A DNA stretch of 64,000 nucleotides from the NCBI RefSeq assembly GCF_014202225.1, contig NZ_JACHGE010000009.1:124001-188000 (forward strand), written 5' to 3'. Below the pieces are notes generated by a model that worked only from the letters and a program-made list of their open reading frames with translations, was not told the DNA's origin and did not search any database. Below, one piece after another: positions 37,339 through 45,174 of this stretch; positions within the stretch are counted from its first letter, which is position 1; every line of letters starts with the position of its first letter. Source of the DNA: Algibacter amylolyticus (GTDB lineage: Bacteria > Bacteroidota > Bacteroidia > Flavobacteriales > Flavobacteriaceae). The translations under genes were made by a program, and so were the position numbers.

Positions 37339-40077
37339 TTAGTTTATTAGCGAAAAGTGATTTTTGTACACCCTACCGTCTTCTAGTTTAACTGAAAACC
37401 AATAGTCGTCGCTAGGTAGAACTTGTCCGTTTAATGTACCATCCCATCCTTTTTCGGTAGCTGTAATCTCTTTTAATAGTTTTCCAAACCTGTTATAAAT
37501 GTATACCTTAGATTCGGCTTGAAATTGATTAGAGACTCCTAAGATTTGCCAAGTGTCATTCATACCATCGTTATTTGGGGTAAAATATTTAGGGAAACCA
37601 ATTACGGATACATTTTCATTTACAATACCGCAATCATTTTTAACATCTTTAACTGCAACTTGGTAAATTCCTGGATATATGTTCTCAAAAAGGTTACTAT
37701 CTTGAAACGGCTTTATAGTTAAATTATTGCTATCAATTAAGCTATATTGATATGTGCCTTCTCCCGAAACCAAAACGGTTATCGTGTTATTTTGAACCGC
37801 ATCGGTTACATTAAATGCGGGAGCGCTAAATGTTGCAATATTAGATGCTGCAACAGTAACTGTTCTGGTTTTCGAGCAGCCATAAGTTTTGTCTGTAACT
37901 GTAACTGTAAACGTGCCTACAGTATTTATTTCTGTTTCATAACTAGTATCGCCATTAGACCAGCTAAAGTTGTAATTGTTAGGTGAACCATTTATAGGTC
38001 CAGCATCAATAGATACGGTATTCGGGAAATCATTTAAGCAATAGTATTCCAAACTTTCAGTTTCAATATTTGGTAAAGGATTTACTGTTAGTAAAACATC
38101 GCTAATCCCGTAACAGTTATTAGCATTTTCAACGCGCGCAAATATGGTTTGCGAATATGGTTTTGTATTAGTGTATATTCCTGTTATGTTGTTAGACTCA
38201 ATTAAGGCATCATCATAAGTTTCAAAATAGGTAACGTTTAGTCCTGTTGGTAAACCATTAACAATATTAATATTTGCGTCGTTTAGGTTAAAAATATGAA
38301 AACCATCTTCGGTACCATCATCGTCGCAATGCATTAATTCGGTATTGTTAGCATCGGTTACGCTGGCTTGCAGAGTTAACTCAGAAAAACTACTACAACC
38401 CGAAGTGTCGTCTATTACTTCAACATAAATGGTTTGAGGGTTTGATGTGTTTGGGAAATTGTTGCCATTAACTTCAATAGTTCTTGCCGAATCTGTATAG
38501 AATTTAAGAGATCGATCTAGAATGCCACCTGTTAAATTATTATGAGATTTGTTGAGGTTGAAAACGGTAAGGCCATCGGTAGTTCCATCTTCATCACATT
38601 GTAATAAGGTGTCATTGTAGGCTTCCGGATTAGGGTTTAAGCTCACAAAAGCTTGTCCTTCTAAAACACCACAATTTCCGTCGTTAAGATCTATAAAAAC
38701 TTCATAATTTCCTGTGGATGATACTTCAATATCATGCGCTGTGTTTGATAAAGGCGTTTTATTTACTGTCCATATATAGGTAGCACCTGCAATATCTGGA
38801 GCGCTTAAAGTGTATTTATCGCCATCGCAAAGGTCTAAAGTTGAAGATCCTGTTCCGTTATTTATAATATCTACTTTTTCGTTAAAGAAAGATTGAATGA
38901 AAGGAGGCAAGCCTTGTGATGATAGGTTAGGAGATACACTTAGTCCGTTATGTTCATAATCGCAAGCAATACCAACAGCGTTAGGATTGTTTATAACACC
39001 AAGATTAGATAATCCTAAGTCGTAAGTAGCACTTAGAGCTCTATAAATTTTTCCGTTTGGACCAAGCTGTAAACCACCTCTGTATAACGATCTGCTATCT
39101 ATAACAACTTCCGAACTTTGAACATTTCCGGCTAGAAGCTCATATTGCAATAATACTGAGGTATGATTTGAAGGCACATTTCTATTCGCACCATTATAAT
39201 CGTTTGAGGCATGTACATAGAGTAACTCACTATTTGGTGAAAACTCTATACCATACGGGAAATTACTGCTACCACTTACAACTACGCGATCAAGATTTGA
39301 TACTTGACCCGTTGCCGAATCAAAATCGAATAACAATAGCCTGTCGTTAACATTGTTAAAAAATCTATCAGCCGAAACATTAGCACAAGCCATTTTTTTT
39401 CCGTCGGGAGAAATTTTTAAATTTCCTCTATAGTCATTTATTGCTAAAGGAAAAGTTGATTTTACAGCTGTGGTATTTATACCAAGATCGCTTACCTCGA
39501 AGGCATGAAAAGTATTATATTCTTCTAGTAAACCACTTTCTGATGCAAATGCAAGCACCCAAATGGACTTCGTTTCACAGTCTTTTACTACGGCTGATAA
39601 TTTTTCGGAACAATCTTGAATTAAATTTACGTTTTTTGTGATAACAGCACCAAGGCCTCCACTTAACGTCATGTCTACCTCGGAGTAATTAAATCCATAG
39701 TGCGGTTCATCAGGATTATGGTCGTCTACAGTAAAAACATAATATATATCTGGTGTATTAGGCTTAGGAACTATTATAGCCGATTGCGTACTAGAAGGAT
39801 CGCCATTTAGCCCAGAACCATTGGTCATTACACCATGGTTTTTATTCCAAATGGTTATGCCATCTGTATAAAATAATAAATTCCCGAAGCTATCTGAAAT
39901 AGCCGCAGAACCTTCGTTAGTAAATAATTGGCCATCATTTAGTGCCGAAACCTCTCCGTTTATTTGGTTAAAGTTAATACCAGCTCCATAACCAAAATAC
40001 CAATTTGAAGCTTCAGCCTGCGAAAAAGAAGATATACTTATTACACAGAATATTACGAATAATATAGTCTTTTTCAT
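37339..40077 (-). CDS. T9SS type B surface protein with propeller-like head and two CDDD repeats
   Basis: 912 residues from the ATG at 40077 (MKKTILFVIFCVISISSFSQ signal peptide); an upstream TTG would only add four residues. The N-terminal about 400 residues start NWYFGYGAGINFNQINGEV and contain WD/propeller-like blocks (GNLLFYTDGITIWNKNHGVM, PNGKIYRAL), common in this class. Then an Ig-like segment, two CDED/CDDD repeats (about 490 and 590), another Ig/PKD-like segment, and the T9SS type B sorting domain from about 835 (KYFTPNNDGMNDTWQIL, GWDGTLNGQ, DDYWFSVKL). It starts 27 bases after the ABC permease stop, so it may share that transcript. Confidence 0.88.
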   Translation of the reverse strand: MKKTILFVIFCVISISSFSQAEASNWYFGYGAGINFNQINGEVSALNDGQLFTNEGSAAISDSFGNLLFYTDGITIWNKNHGVMTNGSGLNGDPSSTQSAIIVPKPNTPDIYYVFTVDDHNPDEPHYGFNYSEVDMTLSGGLGAVITKNVNLIQDCSEKLSAVVKDCETKSIWVLAFASESGLLEEYNTFHAFEVSDLGINTTAVKSTFPLAINDYRGNLKISPDGKKMACANVSADRFFNNVNDRLLLFDFDSATGQVSNLDRVVVSGSSNFPYGIEFSPNSELLYVHASNDYNGANRNVPSNHTSVLLQYELLAGNVQSSEVVIDSRSLYRGGLQLGPNGKIYRALSATYDLGLSNLGVINNPNAVGIACDYEHNGLSVSPNLSSQGLPPFIQSFFNEKVDIINNGTGSSTLDLCDGDKYTLSAPDIAGATYIWTVNKTPLSNTAHDIEVSSTGNYEVFIDLNDGNCGVLEGQAFVSLNPNPEAYNDTLLQCDEDGTTDGLTVFNLNKSHNNLTGGILDRSLKFYTDSARTIEVNGNNFPNTSNPQTIYVEVIDDTSGCSSFSELTLQASVTDANNTELMHCDDDGTEDGFHIFNLNDANINIVNGLPTGLNVTYFETYDDALIESNNITGIYTNTKPYSQTIFARVENANNCYGISDVLLTVNPLPNIETESLEYYCLNDFPNTVSIDAGPINGSPNNYNFSWSNGDTSYETEINTVGTFTVTVTDKTYGCSKTRTVTVAASNIATFSAPAFNVTDAVQNNTITVLVSGEGTYQYSLIDSNNLTIKPFQDSNLFENIYPGIYQVAVKDVKNDCGIVNENVSVIGFPKYFTPNNDGMNDTWQILGVSNQFQAESKVYIYNRFGKLLKEITATEKGWDGTLNGQVLPSDDYWFSVKLEDGRVYKNHFSLIN

Positions 40078-40104
40078 TTTTTGTAGCAATTGCTACCAAA
40101 GGTA

Positions 40105-40929
40105 TTATAAATCTCGGTTTTTTAATAATCTATACGATAAAAAAACGAAAAGCGCTGTCCAACCCATTACAATGGCTAATTCGTACCAATGCACAGCGTA
40201 ATCATAAATAAGTTCTCCTTTGTTAGGAAATTTAGTCATGGCTATTCTTTGAAACGGTTGGTCTATTAAATTATACATAGATTTTAAAGGAAAGAAATCC
40301 TGAATATTACCAGCTAAAGCAACATCAAATTGCCAAGATAATAACCCAAACAGTATCCATTCTGTAATAAATAGAATGAATAAGAATGCTAATGCAAACG
40401 CCGACCGTTTTACCAACATACCTAAAAACAAACATAAACTAAAGAAACCTATGAGTTTTAATAGGTAAGCAAATAGAAACTCGATTTCACTAAAAATTAT
40501 GGAAGCCTCGTTATAACTAGAATAATATAAGCCAATACAAAATGAAATTAAACCAATTATAAAGGTTGAAACCAATGAAAAGAATACAATAGTATAAAAC
40601 TTAGAAAGTATAAATTCCTTTTTGCTTAATCCATCAATAAGGTTTTGTTTAATAGTTTTATTGCTGTACTCATTACCAATCATGCTCACTACCACAATAG
40701 CAAAAAAGAACTTAAATTGAGACGCGAAAAATGTTGTTAAGTGCCAAATAATAGGGAAGTTGAAAATACCTAGTTCACCTAATTCTAGCGTAAAAAAACC
40801 AAAAACATTAATTTTTAGGGATGATAGAAGTATCACGAAAAAGGGTAAAATAAAGGATACGAATATGAGTATTTTGCTCGTTCTATTTAGTAATAGCTTT
40901 TGTAATTCTAAATTTAAAAGTCGTAACAT
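40105..40929 (-). CDS. ABC-2 permease (BcrB-like)
   Basis: 274 residues with about six membrane helices, starting MLRLLNLELQKLLLNRTSK, the usual N-terminus of small ABC-2 permeases of the bacitracin/BcrB kind. The second cytoplasmic loop VVSMIGNEYSNKTIKQNLIDG is a typical coupling stretch. The ATPase gene sits upstream with a 5-base gap. No extracellular domain is visible. It is not close to GldF of the gliding machinery. Substrate unknown. Confidence 0.82.
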   Translation of the reverse strand: MLRLLNLELQKLLLNRTSKILIFVSFILPFFVILLSSLKINVFGFFTLELGELGIFNFPIIWHLTTFFASQFKFFFAIVVVSMIGNEYSNKTIKQNLIDGLSKKEFILSKFYTIVFFSLVSTFIIGLISFCIGLYYSSYNEASIIFSEIEFLFAYLLKLIGFFSLCLFLGMLVKRSAFALAFLFILFITEWILFGLLSWQFDVALAGNIQDFFPLKSMYNLIDQPFQRIAMTKFPNKGELIYDYAVHWYELAIVMGWTALFVFLSYRLLKNRDL

Positions 40930-40934
40930 TAGGG

Positions 40935-41861
40935 TTAGTTTTGGTTGTTGTTATCGGTTAATTGTAAAAATTGTTCTTCTAAACTTTCCTTACGCTGTAC
41001 TAAATGTGTTAGAATAATACCTTGGCTAAAAAGGTATTTGTTAAAATCTTCAGATTTCATAGGTTCATTTAAAAAGGCGGTAACTAGTTGGTCTTCCACT
41101 TTAATTTTTCCAAAAGAAGGATTGCTTTCTAACAATGTAATTAATTCGGTTTCTTTATTCGATTTAAGTTCAAAAAAGCCATGACTAGAAATCATTTCAT
41201 CAACCCTACCAGAATACAGTTTTACACCTTTACGAAGTACTACAACATGCGAGCATACTTTTTCAACTTCATCTAACAAATGCGATGCTAATAATATAGT
41301 CGTGCCTTTAGCGGCTATTTGTTTTATTATTTTTCTAATTTGATGAATACCTTGCGGGTCTAAACCGTTGGTAGGTTCATCAAGAATTAATATTTCCGGA
41401 TCGTTTAATAGGGCAGAAGCTATGGCTAAACGTTGTTTCATACCTAAAGAATAGGTTTGGAACTTACTGTCTTTACGTTCTAAGAGCCCAACAACGTCTA
41501 GCTTTTCGTTTATTTTGCTAAGCGGAACATCTTTAATTTTACAAACCAATTTTAAGTTTTGTTCTGCCGTCATGTACGGATAAAAATTAGGGCGCTCAAT
41601 AATGGCACCTACTTTTTTTAAGGCATCATGAGTTGAGGTGTTTCCATCAAACCAATGGAAATCGCCTTCGGTTTTATTAACTACATTTAGCACAATGCCT
41701 AATGTTGTAGATTTCCCGCTTCCGTTTGGCCCTAAAATGCCGTAAACATTACCTTTTTTAATGGTAAAGGATAAATTTTTTACTGCTGTTAAGTACCCGA
41801 ATTTTTTGGTAAGGTTGTTAATTGAAAGTATAGTATCCAAACTAAAAGTTTTTTGGGCCAA
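40935..41861 (-). CDS. ABC transporter ATP-binding protein (BcrA-like)
   Basis: 308-residue ATPase, with TTG as apparent start (an in-frame TTG at 41840 is the alternative). Walker A is GPNGSGKS near residue 44, the signature is YSLGMKQRL near residue 138, Walker B and D-loop are LILDEPTNGLDP, and the switch histidine is in LLASHLLDEVE. The C-terminal regulatory tail is of the BcrA type. It heads a minus-strand unit with the permease and, 27 bases on, the T9SS protein at 40077. Divergent from the kinase-like gene. Confidence 0.85.
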   Translation of the reverse strand: MAQKTFSLDTILSINNLTKKFGYLTAVKNLSFTIKKGNVYGILGPNGSGKSTTLGIVLNVVNKTEGDFHWFDGNTSTHDALKKVGAIIERPNFYPYMTAEQNLKLVCKIKDVPLSKINEKLDVVGLLERKDSKFQTYSLGMKQRLAIASALLNDPEILILDEPTNGLDPQGIHQIRKIIKQIAAKGTTILLASHLLDEVEKVCSHVVVLRKGVKLYSGRVDEMISSHGFFELKSNKETELITLLESNPSFGKIKVEDQLVTAFLNEPMKSEDFNKYLFSQGIILTHLVQRKESLEEQFLQLTDNNNQN

Positions 41862-41941
41862 CCTAAAAAGTTAGCTGTGGTTTGTTATTTTAGTACGACG
41901 AATGTATGCCGTTTTTGTTACACCCATATCAATAAAAACAT

Positions 41942-41949
41942 TAAATTTG
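41942..41949 (+). promoter_or_regulatory. -7 promoter box of the kinase-like gene
   Basis: TAAATTTG matches TAnnTTTG and ends 16 bases before the ATG at 41966. Confidence 0.55.
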
Positions 41950-41965
41950 AATAAGTAAGATACCT

Positions 41966-43057
41966 ATGCAAGATTTAAAAATATCAAAGAAGAAGCCATC
42001 ATTTCCTATAACGCCTAAGTTACACGAGTATTTAAGCGAATACAACAGAAATATAAAAATCCCTATTTTTTATGATGATTTGTTGCGTTTTCAAGGTTCT
42101 ATTGTGGTTTATGATAAAGATGATAACGATACGTTATGGATTCGGGTGTATTATAACGATTATGAACGTGAGGAAATTGATGCTGCCTTAAAAAAGGTAT
42201 ATACCATATTTCATTCTGATGGTAACGATAGTGTTTTGCCGTTTTTAAATGTTGATGCTATTGATTTTTGCACCTTTGGAAACTCCAAACCATTTAGAAT
42301 AAAAGTTAGAAATATTTTGAATGATAATTACACGTATTTTTATGTTAAAACAGCCGATTCTTCTAGGATTTATGGTTTAGAGCTAGAACATATGTTATCG
42401 CCTTACAACCTAAATTATTTGGTGTATAAGAATACATTAATTGAAGAACATATTGCAGGTATTCCTGGAGATGAGTTTATAAAGAATTTTTTACCAAAAT
42501 GCGATAAATCTGAAAAATCTCAAATAGCCAAAGAGTTTGTTAAGTTTAACGAACGTTGTATGATTAGGCTTTTAGGCGATATGCGATCGTACAATTATGT
42601 TATTGTACCAACTCACGATTTTGATCATGTGGTGTATAAAATAAGAGCTATAGATTTCGATCAGCAGTCTTATGAGGGGAAGTTTAATATTTACAGACCG
42701 CAATTTTTTAAAGAAAACTATGAGATGGTGCAATTGGTTTCCAACAGCATGCAAAAACTGTCTATAAACCAATATAAAACTGAGGAGCGCTCTATACTAG
42801 TAAAACGCTTAAAAAGTTTTCATGATCGTATAGATGTATTATTAGATTGTATGGGGGAAGATGCCATTTCAACGGTTGATAATATCGATTTATTAAAATA
42901 TAAGATATTTGAATACACGCAAGACGTTAACTTTAAACGTTGCGAAAATATGGGCCAAATTCTAAAATACTCATTGGAGTTTTTAACCCGAAATTACGAA
43001 AATGTAAATATTGAGAATTTAAGAGAGCAACGAAATACTAATTCCAGTTTTCGTTAA
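41966..43057 (+). CDS. conserved hypothetical protein with kinase-like features
   Basis: 363 residues, soluble, no signal peptide. I do not recognise a named family. The central part looks like an atypical protein-kinase/APH fold: YKNTLIEEHIAGIPGDEFI near residue 155, then LGDMRSYNYVIVP near residue 205 and, after a short insert, YKIRAIDFDQQS near residue 225. The last two resemble a catalytic loop (Asp, Asn) and a metal-binding IDFD, as in HipA or PI3-kinase-like folds. This is inference. The 3' end overlaps the convergent pRiA4b ORF-3-like gene by 20 bases. Confidence 0.6.
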   Translation: MQDLKISKKKPSFPITPKLHEYLSEYNRNIKIPIFYDDLLRFQGSIVVYDKDDNDTLWIRVYYNDYEREEIDAALKKVYTIFHSDGNDSVLPFLNVDAIDFCTFGNSKPFRIKVRNILNDNYTYFYVKTADSSRIYGLELEHMLSPYNLNYLVYKNTLIEEHIAGIPGDEFIKNFLPKCDKSEKSQIAKEFVKFNERCMIRLLGDMRSYNYVIVPTHDFDHVVYKIRAIDFDQQSYEGKFNIYRPQFFKENYEMVQLVSNSMQKLSINQYKTEERSILVKRLKSFHDRIDVLLDCMGEDAISTVDNIDLLKYKIFEYTQDVNFKRCENMGQILKYSLEFLTRNYENVNIENLREQRNTNSSFR

Positions 43058-43550
43058 AATCTAGGTTGTCATAATCATCTAAATCAATCTCGTCGTTAAA
43101 CTCGTTATACGGATCGTCTTCGTCTGCTTCAAACACTTTTTCTGGGGCAGTATCAGGTACTTGACCTTGCACAAACATAAGGTTAGGGTAATCGTTGCCT
43201 TCGGTTTCTTCAACAATTTCAGCAAGTTCAACATAAAATGTCCACATGCTCATAAAGTCGTAAACGTATATTAGTTTTGTTTGTGCTTCATGAACCACAC
43301 TATCTAAAGATGTTTCGTTCATTAATCGCGCAGAACCATCATCACTTAAATCAAATAAAGAAATTTCTTCACCTTGTTCCCAAATATCGTTACTTAAATA
43401 AAACGAAGCCATTTCACTTCCATCAAACCCAAAAGATTGTGTAACTATATTGTGTAAATCTTCAAGGGTATCTGTTTCACGAATTTCTAAATCGCGAAAA
43501 ATATCCTCTTCTGTATCATTATCTAAAATAACTCTAAATCTATAAATCAT
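43038..43550 (-). CDS. pRiA4b ORF-3-like family protein
   Basis: 170 residues from the ATG at 43550 (MIYRFRVILDN); an upstream start at 43559 is less likely because the -7 box lies 18 bases before 43550. The fold is recognisable from RFRVILDNDTEEDIFRDLEI, DTLEDLHNIVTQSFGF and the KLIYVYDFMSMWTFYVEL strand pair, shared with the plasmid pRiA4b ORF-3 and IS1096 passenger-protein family. The C-terminal 35 residues are very acidic. The family is common in chromosomes and does not by itself mark a mobile element. Its 3' end overlaps the plus-strand kinase-like gene. Confidence 0.85.
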   Translation of the reverse strand: MIYRFRVILDNDTEEDIFRDLEIRETDTLEDLHNIVTQSFGFDGSEMASFYLSNDIWEQGEEISLFDLSDDGSARLMNETSLDSVVHEAQTKLIYVYDFMSMWTFYVELAEIVEETEGNDYPNLMFVQGQVPDTAPEKVFEADEDDPYNEFNDEIDLDDYDNLDFNENWN

Positions 43551-43568
43551 GGCAAGCAAATTATGCTA

Positions 43569-43576
43569 CAAAGGTA
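43569..43576 (-). promoter_or_regulatory. -7 promoter box of the pRiA4b-like gene
   Basis: Minus-strand TACCTTTG matches TAnnTTTG, 18 bases before the ATG at 43550. Confidence 0.55.
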
Positions 43577-43607
43577 GCTTTTTTTTAAATTATTATAAAA
43601 GAATTCC

Positions 43608-43623
43608 ACGAGTCTAAACTCGT
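43608..43623. repeat. short hairpin downstream of heme A synthase gene
   Basis: ACGAGT, CTAA, ACTCGT: perfect 6-base arms. It follows the larger palindrome at 43643 in the minus direction and may help end ctaA transcription, although the T run after it is weak. Confidence 0.4.
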
Positions 43624-43642
43624 AGTATCCGTTAAAATTGTC

Positions 43643-43662
43643 ATTCCCGTGAAAACGGGAAT
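43643..43662. repeat. dRS3-like palindrome (ATTCCC-N8-GGGAAT)
   Basis: ATTCCCGT, GAAA, ACGGGAAT: 8-base arms and a GAAA tetraloop, flanked by GTC and CTT. The pattern ATTCCC-N8-GGGAAT is exactly the form of the Neisseria dRS3 element and of REP-like repeats seen in several phyla. It lies just after the ctaA stop. A genome-wide count would show whether it is one of a family here. Confidence 0.6.
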
Positions 43663-43679
43663 CTTAATAAAGTTATTCT

Positions 43680-44693
43680 TTACTTACTAAATCTATGAAG
43701 CGTAAATGTCATGGCGCTTAACAGAAAAAAGGCTCCTATTTGATGGGCAACACCTAACCAGAGCGGAACAGCGTATATTATGGTTAAAACACCCAGCAAA
43801 AATTGAACTCCTACTAGAACTAACAAGGTATTTATACCTTTACTTTGTAGTGTGGTAAGCGTTAATTTGCGCGATTTAAACCATAATACTAAAATAGAAA
43901 TAACAACTAAATACGCTAAAGTTCTGTGAACAAATTGAATACCGCTTGGGTTTTCAATAAAGTTCTTGTAAAAAGGGTCAAGAACGTACACGGTATGATG
44001 TATCAACTTATTATCATTCATTAAAGGCCAGTGGTTATGCAGTAAACCGGCTTTTAAACCAGCTACAAACGCACCATAAATAATTTGAATGATAAGCATG
44101 ATATAACTGACTATTATTAGTTTTCGAAAGGACTTATTAATTGTTTTTCTATTCGGAAAATATAGGTCTAAGGCTACCCAAAGTGTAGCTGCAAAGGTTA
44201 GGAATGCTGTTGTTAAATGTGCTGCCAAACGAAAATGACTCACATCTGGCATATCTACCAAACCACTTTTTACCATATACCAACCTAAAAAACCTTGAAA
44301 GCCTCCAAGTATTAATAATACAACACATTTTTTTATAGTGCTTTTGTTAAGTTGTTTAGTCGCTAAAAAGTATAAAAACGGAATAATGAATACTAGGCCA
44401 ATAACTCGACCAATAAGTCTATGTAACCATTCCCAGAAATAAATACTTTTAAAATCCTCTATGGTAAAATGCGAATGTAATTTTTGGAACTCGGGATATT
44501 GCTGATATAAATTAAAAGCTTCTTCCCACTCGGCATTATTTAATGGCGGAATGGTGCCCGTTATTAATTTGTAATTTGAAATGGATAAGCCAGAATCAGT
44601 AAGTCTAGTTATACCACCAACAACTACCATAATAAAAATTAATACACACCCGGTAAGCAACCAATAGATTACTTTTTTGTTGTCTTTTTTCAT
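43680..44693 (-). CDS. ctaA: heme A synthase (CtaA/Cox15 family)
   Basis: Converts heme O to heme A for cytochrome oxidase. 337 residues with about eight membrane helices in two four-helix halves. Conserved histidines are visible in HRLIGR near residue 91, HFRLAAHLTTA near residue 153, HRTLAYL near residue 256 and the last helix HQIGA. GGITRLTDSGLSI and GLVDMPDVSHFRL are family signatures. Last gene of the minus-strand operon with GNAT, CCA enzyme and threonylcarbamoyl-AMP synthase; the GNAT stop is one base from its ATG. Confidence 0.93.
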   Translation of the reverse strand: MKKDNKKVIYWLLTGCVLIFIMVVVGGITRLTDSGLSISNYKLITGTIPPLNNAEWEEAFNLYQQYPEFQKLHSHFTIEDFKSIYFWEWLHRLIGRVIGLVFIIPFLYFLATKQLNKSTIKKCVVLLILGGFQGFLGWYMVKSGLVDMPDVSHFRLAAHLTTAFLTFAATLWVALDLYFPNRKTINKSFRKLIIVSYIMLIIQIIYGAFVAGLKAGLLHNHWPLMNDNKLIHHTVYVLDPFYKNFIENPSGIQFVHRTLAYLVVISILVLWFKSRKLTLTTLQSKGINTLLVLVGVQFLLGVLTIIYAVPLWLGVAHQIGAFFLLSAMTFTLHRFSK

Positions 44694-44694
44694 A

Positions 44695-45144
44695 TTAAAT
44701 TAATGCTTTATTAAAACATATACTATTTTCAATAGTTGCATATTGTCCGTAGTTAGGTATAACTTGATACTTATTTTTTTTATAAAACTGCACAGCTTCT
44801 ATTTGTCTTTTTCCTGTTTCTAGAATGCATTTTTTATATCCTAATTCTTTTGCCCAATCCTCTAAACCTTTTAAAATTTTAGTAGCAAGACCTAAGTTTC
44901 TGGTTTCTGGCCTTGTAAACATGCGTTTAACTTCTACAGTATTTCTGTCAACCGCTTTAAAAGCACCACAACCTACTGGCTTGTTGTCTATATAGGCTAC
45001 AATAGTGTTTTTAAGAGCGTCTATACTGTTGTATTGATGGTAAAAATCATGCTCATCGCCATCAACTATAGTTAAATATGCATCTAGTTGAGATACCAAA
45101 TCTTTAAAGTCCTTGTTCTCTGAATCTGTTTTAACTAAATGCAT
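44695..45144 (-). CDS. GNAT-family N-acetyltransferase
   Basis: 149 residues. The acetyl-CoA loop is RNLGLATKILKGLEDWA near residue 82, preceded by the beta-4 strand VEVKRMFTRPE; the final strand KCILETGKRQIEAVQFYKKN is typical of GNAT. Substrate unknown. It sits between the CCA-enzyme gene (30-base gap) and ctaA (1-base gap), so co-transcription is likely but no functional link follows. Confidence 0.88.
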   Translation of the reverse strand: MHLVKTDSENKDFKDLVSQLDAYLTIVDGDEHDFYHQYNSIDALKNTIVAYIDNKPVGCGAFKAVDRNTVEVKRMFTRPETRNLGLATKILKGLEDWAKELGYKKCILETGKRQIEAVQFYKKNKYQVIPNYGQYATIENSICFNKALI

Positions 45145-45174
45145 GCAACTGTTTTTATTTTAGCGCTGTGTGTT

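Noticed and set aside
26964-40077. Many plus-strand open frames of 60-190 codons antisense to the three giant genes (for example 30190-30750, 28861-29277, 27628-27882).
   Set aside because: They are shadows produced by codon bias in the opposite strand: no signal, no recognisable family, no promoter, and the minus-strand proteins have clear domains across the same bases.
40105-41861. Gliding-motility ABC transporter GldA/GldF.
   Set aside because: The ATPase and permease look BcrAB-like (no GldA-type start, small permease with a BcrB N-terminus), and no other gld gene is nearby; being next to T9SS genes is not enough.
43038-43550. Mobile element because of the pRiA4b ORF-3 / IS1096 passenger family name.
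   Set aside because: No transposase, inverted repeats or target duplications are visible; the family is common in chromosomes.
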